From a bacterium (GTDB taxonomy: Bacteria > Chloroflexota > Anaerolineae > Caldilineales > Caldilineaceae), in NCBI GenBank assembly GCA_016124945.1, contig WGMT01000003.1, positions 62,001-126,000 on the forward strand: a DNA stretch of 64,000 nt, written 5' to 3'. The notes under the pieces were generated by a model. It made no database searches, was not told where the DNA came from, and saw only the letters and a list, made by a program, of their open reading frames with translations. The stretch's first letter is position 1; the number at the start of each line of letters is the position of its first letter. The translations under genes were made by a program, and so were the position numbers. Below, one piece after another: positions 17,366 to 26,356 of this stretch.

Positions 17366-17818
17366 ATGCCCCTTTCTTTTGCGCCGTTGCGCCCGGAGCA
17401 GACGGCGTCGCCTGAACTGCTGGCGATGTTACACGAACGGCTACACTACGGCCTTCCCCAAACGCTGGGAATTGAGTTGGTTTCGCTGGCCTACGGTCGG
17501 CTGGTGATGCGCATGACGGTGACGGAACATCATTTGGCTGTCAACGGCTACTTGCACGCCGGTTCTGTGGTGACCCTGGCCGATACTGCATGTGGTTTTG
17601 GCTGTATCGCCCACCTGCCCGAAGACGCCGCCAATTTCACCACGGCAGAAGTCAAGAGCAACTTCCTGGGTACCGTCACCGAGGGCGTGGTGATTAGCGA
17701 AGCAGAACTGCGCCACGCCGGCCGATCCACACAGGTGTGGGACGCCACAGTATGCAGTGAAAGCGGCAAGACGTTGGCACTGTTTCGGTGTACACAGATG
17801 ATTCTGTATAAAAGGTAA
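17366..17818 (+). CDS. PaaI-family hotdog thioesterase
   Basis: Acyl-CoA thioesterase of the PaaI/YbdB hotdog family, 150 residues. The substrate loop and catalytic region are visible as LHAGSVVTLADTACGFGC, with the Asp/Glu-type active site typical of the family, and the beta-sheet segment FTTAEVKSNFLGTVTEG follows. Cytoplasmic, probably tetrameric by family knowledge. It stands alone; 126 bp with a large inverted repeat separate it from the MoxR gene. The substrate is unknown. Confidence 0.9.
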   Translation: MPLSFAPLRPEQTASPELLAMLHERLHYGLPQTLGIELVSLAYGRLVMRMTVTEHHLAVNGYLHAGSVVTLADTACGFGCIAHLPEDAANFTTAEVKSNFLGTVTEGVVISEAELRHAGRSTQVWDATVCSESGKTLALFRCTQMILYKR

Positions 17819-17843
17819 CATTCGTGAATATGTGATGAGATTG

Positions 17844-17916
17844 GGCGATTAGGTGCTTGAGAGATTAGGGATCATACACGCAATGCGATCCTGAATCCCT
17901 CAAGCACCTAATCGCC
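17844..17916. repeat. 18-bp inverted repeat upstream of the MoxR gene
   Basis: GGCGATTAGGTGCTTGAG (17844-17861) pairs perfectly with CTCAAGCACCTAATCGCC (17899-17916). The loop holds a second, imperfect pair (GATTAGGGATC / GATCCTGAATCC). It lies 28 bp before the MoxR start, so it could end transcription of the thioesterase gene or affect the MoxR leader. Confidence 0.82.
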
Positions 17917-17944
17917 TCGTCTCCTATCCGCACAAGGAGATTCC

Positions 17945-18898
17945 ATGCAAGCGGTTCGTTCAATCGCAGAGCGTGTGATCGAGAACGTTGAAAAGGTGAT
18001 CCTGGGCAAGGATCAAGAAGTACGCCTGACGATGGTGGCGCTCCTCTGCGAAGGGCATCTACTCATCGAAGATGTACCCGGTGTGGGCAAGACGATGTTG
18101 GCCCGCGCCATTGCCCGCAGCATCGGCTGCACCTATCGTCGCATCCAATTTACGCCCGACATGCTGCCCAGCGACGTCACCGGCGTGAGTGTCTTCAACC
18201 AGAAGACACAAGAGTTTGAATTTCGCCCCGGCCCGTTGATGGCGCAGATCGTGCTGGCCGACGAAATCAACCGCGCCACGCCCAAAACACAGTCGGCCAT
18301 GCTCGAAGCGATGGAAGAACGGCAGATGACCGTCGACGGTCGCACCTACGAGATGGAACGTCCTTTCCTGGTGCTGGCGACACAGAACCCCATCGAATAC
18401 GAAGGCACTTTCCCCCTGCCCGAAGCGCAGATCGACCGCTTTATGATGCGGCTACGCCTGGGATATCCTGAAAAGCGCCACGAAATTGAAATCCTCGACA
18501 AGCAGGCGCGGCGACACCCCATCGAACTGCTTGATCAGGTGGTGAGCGTAGAAGAGTTGGTGGCCGCCCAAGAAGCCACCAAGGAGATCTACATCGACGA
18601 CGCCGTGAAAGAGTACATCGTCGATCTGGTCACCGTGACCCGCGATCACCCCGACGTCTACCTGGGCGCCAGTCCGCGCGGCAGTTTGGCCGTCTTCCGG
18701 GCGGCGCGGGCGTGGGCGGCCATCAACGGGCGCGATTTTGTGCTACCCGACGATGTAAAGTTCCTCGCCGAGCCGACATTGGCCCATCGACTCATCGTCA
18801 GCCCATCGGCGCGTATCAAAAATGTCGACACTCGCCAGATCATTGAGGACGCGCTGTCACACACACCTGTGCCGGGCAGCCGGGTACGGCCCCGCTGA
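17945..18898 (+). CDS. MoxR-family AAA+ ATPase
   Basis: MoxR AAA+ chaperone-like ATPase, 317 residues, thought to help mature partner complexes together with VWA or DUF58 proteins. Walker A in [18 protein letters not shown], Walker B in [20 protein letters not shown], sensor region [20 protein letters not shown] and the C-terminal lid domain are all present. AAGGAG is well placed before the ATG. Its TGA overlaps the ATG of the DUF58 gene by 1 nt, the classic MoxR-DUF58 pair. Confidence 0.95.
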   Translation: MQAVRSIAERVIENVEKVILGKDQEVRLTMVALLCEGHLLIEDVPGVGKTMLARAIARSIGCTYRRIQFTPDMLPSDVTGVSVFNQKTQEFEFRPGPLMAQIVLADEINRATPKTQSAMLEAMEERQMTVDGRTYEMERPFLVLATQNPIEYEGTFPLPEAQIDRFMMRLRLGYPEKRHEIEILDKQARRHPIELLDQVVSVEELVAAQEATKEIYIDDAVKEYIVDLVTVTRDHPDVYLGASPRGSLAVFRAARAWAAINGRDFVLPDDVKFLAEPTLAHRLIVSPSARIKNVDTRQIIEDALSHTPVPGSRVRPR

Positions 18899-20199
18899 TG
18901 TCATCGCGTGCATTCACGCTGCTGATCGGCACCATTGTTGCCTGGATCTTCGCCTTTAACAGTGGTCGCGAACTGGCCTTCAATCTGGCCTATTTGCTCA
19001 CAGGCGTATTGGGGCTCAGTTATATCTGGTCGTGGTTCAGCACCCGCTTTGTCCAGATCAACCGCTATACGCGTGCGCGACGCAGCCAGGTGGGCGAATT
19101 CTTCGAGGAGACGCTCGAAGTACGCAACCTTGGCCGCCTGCCCAAGTTATGGCTCGAATTGCGCGATTACTCCACCGTCCCCTTTCATGATGTAAGCCAG
19201 GTGATCAACGGCCTGCCCGGGCGCGGCACACAGCGCTGGCAGATACGCACACTCTGCCAACGGCGCGGCTACTACCGGCTAGGCCCCCTGAGCCTGCACA
19301 GTGGGGATCCGCTTGGTCTCTTTTCGGTGACACAGGTTTTGGATTACACTGGCGGTCTGGTGGTCTACCCGGCGGTCTACGATCTGGCATCTTTTCGCCC
19401 GCCGGTAGCCGATCTGGCAGGCGGCGAAGCGCTGAGCCGCCGCGCACAGTACCTCACCACCAATGTGTCCGGCATCCGCGAATACGCCCCTGGTGACAGC
19501 TTCAACCGAATCCACTGGCTCAGTTCGGCCCGCACAGGACGGTTGATGACCAAGGAGTTTGAACTCGATCCCTCCGCTGATGTCTGGATCTTCCTCGATC
19601 TCTTTGCCGGGGCCGAAAGCATGCTGCCCTGGCAGCCGACCCGCCCCGAAATGACCATCTTCGCCCTGGCCGGTCGGCGCAAGCGACAGGAAGCGCCGAG
19701 CTTGCCGCCCAGCACCACCGAGTACGCGGTGACAGCAGCCGCCAGCATCGCCCGCTATTTTCTGTTGCGCAATCGAGCCGTGGGGATGGTCTGGCATGGG
19801 GAATCGCGCCAGTTGTTACAGACCGATCGGGGCGAACGCCAGATCCGCAAGACGTTGGAGGCGCTGGCTGTAGTGGAAGCCGTGGGGCGCGTCCCCTTCG
19901 CCGAGTTACTGGCGACGGATGGTGTACGCCTCAACCGCAACACTACCATCCTCGCCATTAGCGCCGACCCGAACCCAACATGGGCGCGATCTTTACGCGA
20001 GATGCGGCGGCGCGGCGTCAACAGCATCGCCGTTGTCCTTGATGGCACGACCTTTGGCCGTCACGCCCGCTACGATGAACTTTTCCACGAACTAAGCCTC
20101 AGCGACACCCCCACCTATAAAATCCAGCAGGGCGACGCCATTGATCAGGCGCTCAGCAACCCGGCGCGCACACCTGACTGGTCCCCGCGGCGGAGATGA
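18898..20199 (+). CDS. DUF58 domain membrane protein
   Basis: 433-residue partner of MoxR. Two N-terminal membrane segments (FTLLIGTIVAWIFAFNSGRE and AYLLTGVLGLSYIWSWF), then a cytoplasmic part with the DUF58 core REYAPGDSFNRIHWLSSART and a VWA-like C-terminal portion. Translationally coupled to the MoxR gene. The transglutaminase-like membrane protein that often follows such pairs is absent here. The stop codon is embedded in a GACGACG/GACAACC heptamer array. Confidence 0.92.
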   Translation: MSSRAFTLLIGTIVAWIFAFNSGRELAFNLAYLLTGVLGLSYIWSWFSTRFVQINRYTRARRSQVGEFFEETLEVRNLGRLPKLWLELRDYSTVPFHDVSQVINGLPGRGTQRWQIRTLCQRRGYYRLGPLSLHSGDPLGLFSVTQVLDYTGGLVVYPAVYDLASFRPPVADLAGGEALSRRAQYLTTNVSGIREYAPGDSFNRIHWLSSARTGRLMTKEFELDPSADVWIFLDLFAGAESMLPWQPTRPEMTIFALAGRRKRQEAPSLPPSTTEYAVTAAASIARYFLLRNRAVGMVWHGESRQLLQTDRGERQIRKTLEALAVVEAVGRVPFAELLATDGVRLNRNTTILAISADPNPTWARSLREMRRRGVNSIAVVLDGTTFGRHARYDELFHELSLSDTPTYKIQQGDAIDQALSNPARTPDWSPRRR

Positions 20200-20232
20200 C
20201 GACGGACAACCGACGACGGACAACCGACGACT
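20198..20232. repeat. GACGACG/GACAACC heptamer array overlapping a stop codon
   Basis: Five heptamers (GACGACG, GACAACC, GACGACG, GACAACC, GACGACT) beginning inside the DUF58 stop codon. Related heptamers occur at 54887-54907 and, inverted, at 17229-17249. Near the other side of this convergent gap (about 20300-20332) are CGTCAAT/CAAAAAT heptamers. Confidence 0.8.
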
Positions 20233-20334
20233 CGGCAAGGATGTTGTCGCCAACGAAGTTTGTGAAAGACGGAGATCGCCAATCACACCGTCTACCAGAC
20301 AATCGAAAATCGTCAATCAAAAATCGTCAATTCC

Positions 20335-21360
20335 TCAAGTGCTTTCCCTCACCACCAACTCCACCGGCGTAATGTCTGGCGATTGGATGTCGGTTTCGCT
20401 GATCTGCTCCCCGATGAGACCAAAAAGAACGGCCAGGGCGCGGCGAATGCGGCCGGTGACGTCGTGCTGCACCGTCGTAAGCGGCGGCAGCGAGACGGCT
20501 GTCTCGGGCAGGCCGTCGAAACCGACAATGGCCAGATCGTCTGGGATACTGATGCCCGCCTTACGCGCCCCACTGAGGATGCCCAGGGCGCGCACATCGC
20601 TGACACAGAGCACAGCAGTGGGCCGCGGGTTCAACGACCAGATCTTTTGGAAAGTTTCGTGCCCAACCGATTGGATGCCTGGCGTATAGACAATCTTCAG
20701 TGTGTCCGATGGTAGGCCGGCATCGCTAATCGCTTGTCGGTAACCGGCCAGGCGGCGTTCCATAGCTGGGATCACCACACCGTCGGTGCGTGGCCCCAGC
20801 GTGGCGACGACAATGCGCCTGTGTCCCCGTTCGATGAGGTGTTGGGCGGCACGATATGCGCCGCCGAAATCGTCAAGGTTGAACATGGGCACATCAAGTG
20901 CTTCGTCACCGTTGAGCATCACCACAGGGCGGCTTGTCCGCTGTACGGCGACGCCTAAGGGATGGGTGCGGTGAATGGCGAAAGAGAGGAAACCGTCGGC
21001 GGCGATGGTGGCCAGCGCGTTGGGCGCTACTTCACCGGTCGCCGGCACCAGGGTAATCCGCATCTTCTGCTCATCGCAGACGGCACCCATTTCGCCCAGC
21101 ACAATGATGAAGTAGGGATCATGCAGCAACCAGTTGAGGCCGGTAGGCACCACGAGGCCAATGGTGTTGGTACGTCCTGTGGCCAAGGTGCGCGCCACAG
21201 GATGCGGCTGATAACCCAACTCGGAGGCCGTCTCCAGGATACGTTCACGGGTGGCTTGGCTCAGTTGATGGGGTGCATTGTAGGCAAAAGAGACTGCGGT
21301 TGGCGATACACCGGCGTGCCTCGCCACATCGCGCAGTGTGACTCGTTTCTTCTTAGCCAC
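20335..21360 (-). CDS. LacI-family transcriptional regulator (orphan)
   Basis: Second LacI/GalR regulator, about 341 residues. HTH in VTLRDVARHAGVSPTAVSFAYN, hinge region PHPVARTLATGRTNTIGLV, then the sugar sensor domain. The recognition helix (SPTAVSFAYN) differs from the canonical TVSRVLN, so it should bind a different operator from the first LacI. The GTG at 21360 is chosen because AGGG lies 8-9 nt upstream; a GTG at 21375 would bury it. No transporter or sugar gene is adjacent, so its target is unknown. Confidence 0.9.
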   Translation of the reverse strand: MAKKKRVTLRDVARHAGVSPTAVSFAYNAPHQLSQATRERILETASELGYQPHPVARTLATGRTNTIGLVVPTGLNWLLHDPYFIIVLGEMGAVCDEQKMRITLVPATGEVAPNALATIAADGFLSFAIHRTHPLGVAVQRTSRPVVMLNGDEALDVPMFNLDDFGGAYRAAQHLIERGHRRIVVATLGPRTDGVVIPAMERRLAGYRQAISDAGLPSDTLKIVYTPGIQSVGHETFQKIWSLNPRPTAVLCVSDVRALGILSGARKAGISIPDDLAIVGFDGLPETAVSLPPLTTVQHDVTGRIRRALAVLFGLIGEQISETDIQSPDITPVELVVREST

Positions 21361-21631
21361 AGGTTTTTCCCTCACTTTTTTGTAGGTTTCTATCTAAAAA
21401 CGACAGTGCGCAGCAGTACGTCCACTCTATACTGGGCTGTTTCGCCGGGCTGCTGTAAATTTTTGGATAGACTCTAGGTGAAACGTTGACGGTATCCGTA
21501 TCCGGCGTGGGGGTGAGCCAGACAAAATTGATGGTGGTATGGGCAGCACAGCCCGAGGATGAAAGAGCGGCAAAAGGCAGAGATAGGCGAAAATCGCTGT
21601 GCTGGACAAATCGATGTGCAAACGGGCAGAT

Positions 21632-22375
21632 TCAGGCAGGCAGATCTAGCTGAAAACCAGCACTCGCCAGTGCCTCCTTTTGCTTGTTGATCAGATCGGC
21701 GATGCCCATCTCGGCCAACAGGATCATGGCATTAAGCGCCGCACGACTGAACGGTTTGCCCTCTGCGGTCCCCTGCACCTCAATGAAGTGCCCGGCTTCG
21801 GTCATGGCAACGTTGAAATCGACATCGGCGGCCTGATCCATGGCGTAATCCAAATCGAGGACAGCCTTGCCGTTAACCAATCCAACGCTGACGGCGGCCA
21901 CGGCGTGTTGCAATACACCGGCAGGCACTTTCTTTTTGGCCTCAAGCCGTTTGATGGCCATCGCCATCGCCACAAAGCCACCGGTGACCGACGCCGTGCG
22001 TGTGCCACCGTCGGCCTGGATCACATCGCAGTCAATAATGATCTGGCGATCGCCCAGCTTGTGCAGGTCAATCGCACCACGCAGGCAGCGGGCAATCAGG
22101 CGCTTGATCTCTTGGGTACGTCCTTTAGGATAGCTGATCTCACGCTGCACACGTTCTTGCGTGCTGCGGGGTAGCATGGCATATTCAGCCGTAATCCAAC
22201 CGTGGCGCTGGCTGGAACGATGAAGCCAACGTGGCAAAGAATCGTCGACAGTGGCAGTACACAGAACCTTGGTATTCCCCATGCTGATGAGGACAGAGCC
22301 TTCGGCGTACATGGTGTAATCTAATTCAAACTGTACCGGACGCAACTCGTCGGTAGCACGCTCTACCTGTGGCAA
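21632..22375 (-). CDS. rph: ribonuclease PH
   Basis: 3'-5' phosphorolytic exoribonuclease that trims tRNA 3' ends. Family hallmarks: GNTKVLCTATVDDSLPRW, TAEYAMLPRSTQERVQRE, GRTQEIKRLIARCLRGAIDL (RNA and phosphate binding) and DCDVIQADGGTRTASVTGG. 247 residues, full length. The start is a TTG at 22375 with AAAGGA 8 nt upstream. It lies downstream of two tRNA-Ala genes on the same strand, a sensible neighbourhood for a tRNA-processing enzyme, though a terminator and its own promoter separate them. Confidence 0.96.
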   Translation of the reverse strand: MPQVERATDELRPVQFELDYTMYAEGSVLISMGNTKVLCTATVDDSLPRWLHRSSQRHGWITAEYAMLPRSTQERVQREISYPKGRTQEIKRLIARCLRGAIDLHKLGDRQIIIDCDVIQADGGTRTASVTGGFVAMAMAIKRLEAKKKVPAGVLQHAVAAVSVGLVNGKAVLDLDYAMDQAADVDFNVAMTEAGHFIEVQGTAEGKPFSRAALNAMILLAEMGIADLINKQKEALASAGFQLDLPA

Positions 22376-22454
22376 GGTGGGGGTCCTTTCTGTGCAGTTT
22401 TCGGGGAGCCCTACAGCAGATGGGTGAATCTAAACGTTTAGCCTGTCGCATCGA

Positions 22455-22483
22455 ATGATACAGGGGAAATGGAAAAGGTGCAA
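22455..22483 (-). promoter_or_regulatory. rph promoter
   Basis: Minus strand -35 TTGCAC (22483-22478), 17-bp spacer, -10 TATCAT (22460-22455), about 80 bp before the rph TTG start. It lies just downstream of the tRNA terminator, which supports independent transcription of rph. Confidence 0.65.
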
Positions 22484-22497
22484 GCAGGAAAACAAAT

Positions 22498-22524
22498 AAA
22501 AAAGACCGGCATACGCCAGTCTTT
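22498..22524 (-). terminator. rho-independent terminator of the tRNA-Ala gene
   Basis: On the minus strand a 10-bp stem AAAGACTGGC/GCCGGTCTTT (one G-T pair) with a 4-nt loop is followed by a T-rich tract (TTTTTTATTTG). It starts directly after the tRNA CCA end. Confidence 0.85.
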
Positions 22525-22600
<76 letters not shown>

Positions 22601-22650
22601 ATATTCAGTTTCATTCTACTACTATTTTGGCAACAATCTGCCGGAACCCA

Positions 22651-22679
22651 AGTGTAACTTAGCTGATGGATTTCGTCAA
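22651..22679 (-). promoter_or_regulatory. promoter of tRNA-Ala(GGC)
   Basis: Minus strand -35 TTGACG (22679-22674), 17-bp spacer, -10 TACACT (22656-22651), about 50 bp before the tRNA. Very similar in layout to the promoter of the upstream tRNA. Confidence 0.8.
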
Positions 22680-22694
22680 ATTGCGGCGTTCAGG

Positions 22695-22769
<75 letters not shown>

Positions 22770-22791
22770 AACATCGCTGGACAACAGAAGA

Positions 22792-22820
22792 AGTATAGCA
22801 ACCTGCCCAAACTTCGTCAA
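22792..22820 (-). promoter_or_regulatory. promoter of tRNA-Ala(CGC)
   Basis: Minus strand -35 TTGACG (22820-22815), 17-bp spacer, -10 TATACT (22797-22792), with transcription expected to start about 20 bp before the tRNA. It lies against the start of the divergent Het-C-like gene. Confidence 0.85.
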
Positions 22821-22835
22821 ATCTTAGGAGAACGC

Positions 22836-23444
22836 ATGAAGGAAGAATACCATCGTCAGGTGACTGCAGAAGCCCTGGGCGATCAATTGAGTCATGAGGA
22901 ATTGGAGATCGTGATCCAGGCCAACGTCGGCCAGGACGGTGTGTGGAATTGGTTGACGACGCCGGAACGCCACTACGACGGGCGCTTTTTCGCTAAAGCC
23001 GAGGCATACATCGACGAGGAACGCGCCCGCGCCGTCGACGCCTTCCATCGCGGAGATCGGGTTGCAGCACTGCAAGCGATGGGTCGTCTACTACACACGC
23101 GCCAGGACTTTTACTCACACTCAAACTGGATGCAACATTGCGCCGCCAAAGGTGCTGCCAAAGGCGCTGCAAACACAGCGCATTGGGACGCCGCCGATCC
23201 AGCGATATGCCTGGACACACAAGCAGATCCCCAAATTTTCGGTGTCAGAGCCCCCTTTTTGATTCATGCGCTCTATGTGATCCCCATTCTTGGGCCGCTG
23301 ATCAAACGGATCTACCTTCCCGCCGACTACCACGAAGCCATGCACCTGGACGATCCTAGCCGCGGGCCGCTTTTTGCGCCGTCGCTCGTGGCCGCCCGCA
23401 AACACACACGCCTGGAATGGGAAAGGGTCATGTCCACACTGTGA
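22836..23444 (+). CDS. Het-C/zinc-dependent phospholipase C-like protein
   Basis: 202-residue protein with the Het-C type signature LLHTRQDFYSHSNWMQH near residue 90; similar segments occur in fungal Het-C and bacterial zinc-dependent phospholipase C-like proteins. His/Asp-rich elements (ERHYDGRFF, NTAHWDAADP, ADYHEAMHLDDPSRGPLF) could bind metal. There is no signal peptide, and one hydrophobic stretch (FLIHALYVIPILGPLI) lies near residue 145. AGGAG before the ATG supports the start. Enzymatic activity is unproven. Confidence 0.75.
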   Translation: MKEEYHRQVTAEALGDQLSHEELEIVIQANVGQDGVWNWLTTPERHYDGRFFAKAEAYIDEERARAVDAFHRGDRVAALQAMGRLLHTRQDFYSHSNWMQHCAAKGAAKGAANTAHWDAADPAICLDTQADPQIFGVRAPFLIHALYVIPILGPLIKRIYLPADYHEAMHLDDPSRGPLFAPSLVAARKHTRLEWERVMSTL

Positions 23445-23669
23445 TGATATCGCCTCCGACTTTCGTCCGACGACGGCCCACCGGCGCTGTGCGATACTAG
23501 ATTCTGTTGACATTGACTGTAGCAGGCCGGTGTAGAAAATGTGCGTCGGCAATCCTGTCTCAGCTACCCATTGACGGATGACGTTGGCGACAAGACGAAC
23601 GTCTGCCTGCCATTGTGCACCAGGTTCGTCCTTCGTCCTCGGTTGTCCGTCCTCACCTGGAGGTTAAAC

Positions 23670-23921
23670 ATGTCTTCTGACAAGAATCGCAAAAAGTGGA
23701 GTGAACTACCTACCTCTGCAAAAGTCGGCACTGTGATTATGGGGTTGATCCAGCTATCGCTGCTAGTGGCAGCGCTGCTCGACATCCGCAAGCGCCCTGC
23801 AGAGCAGATCAACGGCAGCAAGAAGCTATGGACGGCGGTTGCCTTCATCAACTGGGTTGGGCCGATTGCGTACTTTGTCAAGGGGCGCAAACAGCCGGCA
23901 GAACTGGTGGTTGGGAATTAG
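23670..23921 (+). CDS. small membrane protein with phospholipase D-nuclease N-terminal (PLDc_N)-like domain
   Basis: 83 residues with two membrane segments (VGTVIMGLIQLSLLVAALLD and KLWTAVAFINWVGPIAYFVK) and the short loop typical of PLDc_N proteins (ending WVGPIAYFVKGRK). The ATG at 23670 follows TGGAGG by 6 nt; longer in-frame extensions have no such site. Function unknown; such proteins are often toxin-immunity or envelope accessory proteins, which cannot be decided here. Followed by a strong terminator. Confidence 0.8.
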   Translation: MSSDKNRKKWSELPTSAKVGTVIMGLIQLSLLVAALLDIRKRPAEQINGSKKLWTAVAFINWVGPIAYFVKGRKQPAELVVGN

Positions 23922-23965
23922 GCACTGGGGACTAAGCATTCGTAAGTTGGTTCCACATTCGGAGC

Positions 23966-24006
23966 AAAATGCGGGGACGATCTCTGGGAGATCGTCCCCG
24001 CATTTT
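23966..24006. terminator. 19-bp perfect hairpin, bidirectional terminator
   Basis: Arms 23966-23984 and 23988-24006 are fully complementary with a 3-nt loop, GC-rich at the centre and with A and T tracts at the ends. It lies between convergent genes and can work in both directions. Confidence 0.9.
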
Positions 24007-24064
24007 TCATTTCGAGCCTAAAAAACATACCCATATAGCATCACTGCCGCGACCGGTACACGCA

Positions 24065-25180
24065 CTACGCACCACGCATCAAGATCCGCTCCGCCTCTTC
24101 CTTGCCCACAAAGTTCATCACCAACGGCTGTGACAGATCCGCCTGTGATTGCTGCCAGGTGACGTAGTAACCATCCACCGCCGCAAGGACATCCACATAG
24201 CGGCTGCATCCTGTGCCGTTAGGCGACACAAAGGACGGGAAGAGCAGCGAGAGCCGTTCTTCGGTGCTGAGGCGGGCGGGATCGAGGACGGCGACGCCGC
24301 CGATCTCTTCGCACGAGTAGCCGCGCGGGCGGCGTACGGCCTTGCCATGTTCTTCGTATTGGCGCAGCGCTTCGCCGCCATCATAGAAAGCCAGCGTGTG
24401 CGATCCGTCTTGGGCGAAGGGGCCGATGCGCGGCACGTCGAGCAGCGCCGTTATGCGGCTCATGGCCACGTCCCAGGTGAAGCCGCGGGCGAAGAAATCG
24501 TAGACTGGCGGCTCAAATTGGTCGCTGCCCGCTGGGCGCACAGCGTAGGCCGAGTTGGAACTGCTCCAGTTGAAGGGATGGGTACAGAAGACCAGCACCA
24601 GATCACCGCCGGCGCGTTTGTAGACGGCAGGGTCTTTCACATGCAAAAAGCGAGGATCGTCACAACGCAGCAGCGGCGTCGGCGTGGCGTGGCGTAGACC
24701 CTCCACGGTGGGGGCTTTGAGCACGTCGATGGTCCACACACCGGTGCCGGGCTTTTGGAAGTCGTGCAGATATTCGGGGTAGTAGACATCGGCCTTTTCG
24801 CTGGAGACGAAAAGTTCGACGCCATCCGCAGTAAAGTGAAGCGCCGACCCTTCAATGGAAAGCACCTCGCCGCCAGGATAGCTCAGATCGGCTTTTGAGA
24901 AGGAAAGCAGCTTATCGAAGTGTCCGCCACGATTGTGTGAAGCGTAGATCGCCAGTTCAAGGCCACGTTCCCCCGCGCCGAGACCGGTACGCGAGTCGCC
25001 CGCGTTGCGGTATCGCCCGCACAAGTAGAATGTGCCGTCCTCAGCTTCCACCAGATTGCCACCACCGAACCAGAAGCCGCTTGCGTCCTGTTGCGGGGAT
25101 ATCAGCACTCGTGCTGCGGTCTGATCCACCAAAGCAGCACAGAAGCGGTTCAGGCGATCCCGTTGTGTATCAGTCAGCAT
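24065..25180 (-). CDS. predicted beta-propeller glycosidase-like protein
   Basis: 371 residues, not recognised with certainty. The pattern FWFGGGNLVEAEDGTFYLCGRYR, ELAIYASHNRGGHFDKLLSF, KDPAVYKRAGGDLVLVFCTH and GVAVLDPARL resembles the five-bladed propeller of GH43/GH32 or sialidase-like enzymes, with SxDxG-like blades. No signal peptide. The ATG has GGAGG 4 nt upstream. It is followed downstream only by a bidirectional terminator, and is separated upstream from RraA by long repeat B copy 2. Substrate unknown. Confidence 0.65.
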   Translation of the reverse strand: MLTDTQRDRLNRFCAALVDQTAARVLISPQQDASGFWFGGGNLVEAEDGTFYLCGRYRNAGDSRTGLGAGERGLELAIYASHNRGGHFDKLLSFSKADLSYPGGEVLSIEGSALHFTADGVELFVSSEKADVYYPEYLHDFQKPGTGVWTIDVLKAPTVEGLRHATPTPLLRCDDPRFLHVKDPAVYKRAGGDLVLVFCTHPFNWSSSNSAYAVRPAGSDQFEPPVYDFFARGFTWDVAMSRITALLDVPRIGPFAQDGSHTLAFYDGGEALRQYEEHGKAVRRPRGYSCEEIGGVAVLDPARLSTEERLSLLFPSFVSPNGTGCSRYVDVLAAVDGYYVTWQQSQADLSQPLVMNFVGKEEAERILMRGA

Positions 25181-25225
25181 AGATCCTCCACAGAGGGCAA
25201 AGAAGAGATTCAGAAGCTATTCAGA

Positions 25226-25424
25226 AATTGATCCACGAAGACACACAAAGAGACACGAAGGCAGAGGAAAAGCAGAAGAAGTTGGACACGGATTACACGG
25301 ATTAAAAGGATTTTCTAAAGGATTTGGTGTCTATCTTCTCTGGATCCTGAAAATCCGTGTAATCCGTGTCCCTCTCTTTTGGCTCTTCGTGTCTCTTCGT
25401 GTCTCTTCGTGGATCAAATTTTTG
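25226..25424. repeat. long inverted repeat, family B copy 2
   Basis: About 200-bp foldback with ends AAATTGATCCACGAAG / CTTCGTGGATCAAATTT and core arms CACGGATTACACGGATT / AATCCGTGTAATCCGTG, matching the element at 2040-2215. The right arm includes a tandem CTCTTCGTGT repeat. It ends 4 bp before the RraA stop. Confidence 0.88.
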
Positions 25425-25428
25425 CTCT

Positions 25429-26175
25429 CTACTTAGCCTGTTCTTTCTTCCATGCCTCGTACTCTGCGCGTGCGTCCTCGCGCAGCGGGTAGTACTTGCG
25501 CAGGTCACCGCCCTGCGACAGGCGCAGGCGCGAGAATTCTTCCCATTCGGCGTGTTCGCCGGCCTTCTTCACCAGTTCGGGGGCCAACGCCGCGGGGACA
25601 CAGACCACGCCGTCGTCGTCGGCCACGATGATATCGCCGGGCATCACCAGCACACCGGCGCAGGCAATCGGCACGTTGACGGCAAAGGGCATCAGGTTGG
25701 TCTGGGTGTGGAAGTTGGGGGTTGTGCCATTGAGCCAGAGACCCAAGCCCAGATCCTTGGCCTTGGGGAAGTCGCGGATGCAGCCATCAATCACCACGCC
25801 GACGCCACCCTTGCCCTTGAAATAGGTGAGCATCATTTCGCCGAAAATGCCGCTGCTCAGGTCACCACGGGCATCAACGACAACGAAGTCGCCGGGCTGC
25901 GTGTGGTAGAGGACATGCCGGTGCAACTGGCGTTCAGGGTCCTGATACTCGCCCGCGCCGTACATGTCTTCGCGCTTGGGCATAAATTGTAGTGTCAACG
26001 CCGGGCCGACATAGGTTGCGCCGGGTGTACGTGGCGTCGGGCCGACCAAATGCGGGTTGCGAATCCCCAACTTGGAAAGTTCACCCGCTGCCGTGGCGCT
26101 GCCGATTTCGGCCAATGCCTCGGTGATCTCCTTGGGCGGGCGTACAATGTCCTGCGTTTGAATGGGAGCAGACAT
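25429..26175 (-). CDS. RraA-family protein (HMG/CHA aldolase-like)
   Basis: RraA/dimethylmenaquinone methyltransferase-like fold; characterised members are 4-hydroxy-4-methyl-2-oxoglutarate aldolases or RNase E regulators. The Gly-rich core GDFVVVDARGDLSSGIFGEMM and GVVIDGCIRDFPKAKDLGL carries the substrate and metal-binding Arg/Asp (RD) of the aldolase group, followed by VMPGDIIVADDDGVVCVP. At 248 residues it has an extended C-terminus beyond the roughly 160-residue E. coli RraA. An aldolase or related lyase in aromatic or sugar-acid breakdown is more likely than an RNase regulator. Confidence 0.87.
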   Translation of the reverse strand: MSAPIQTQDIVRPPKEITEALAEIGSATAAGELSKLGIRNPHLVGPTPRTPGATYVGPALTLQFMPKREDMYGAGEYQDPERQLHRHVLYHTQPGDFVVVDARGDLSSGIFGEMMLTYFKGKGGVGVVIDGCIRDFPKAKDLGLGLWLNGTTPNFHTQTNLMPFAVNVPIACAGVLVMPGDIIVADDDGVVCVPAALAPELVKKAGEHAEWEEFSRLRLSQGGDLRKYYPLREDARAEYEAWKKEQAK

Positions 26176-26304
26176 CTTTCTTCCTCTCTAAATTTGGTAA
26201 AAGCTAAATTTGGTGAAAGCGGGGTACGAGGCGCGCAGCCAGGGTGGGGCGGCGCGGTATGATCATTGTACCGCGACTTGAGGATTTGGGACAGGAAGCG
26301 GATG

Positions 26305-26345
26305 ATGAGATGATGGGATAACGTTCCATCATCCCATCATCTCAT
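26305..26345. repeat. 15-bp foldback of the GATGGGAT family
   Basis: ATGAGATGATGGGAT (26305-26319) pairs perfectly with ATCCCATCATCTCAT (26331-26345), loop of 11 nt. It ends 11 bp before the start codon of the S66 peptidase, next to its AGGAG site. Confidence 0.85.
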
Positions 26346-26356
26346 AGGAGTCCCCC

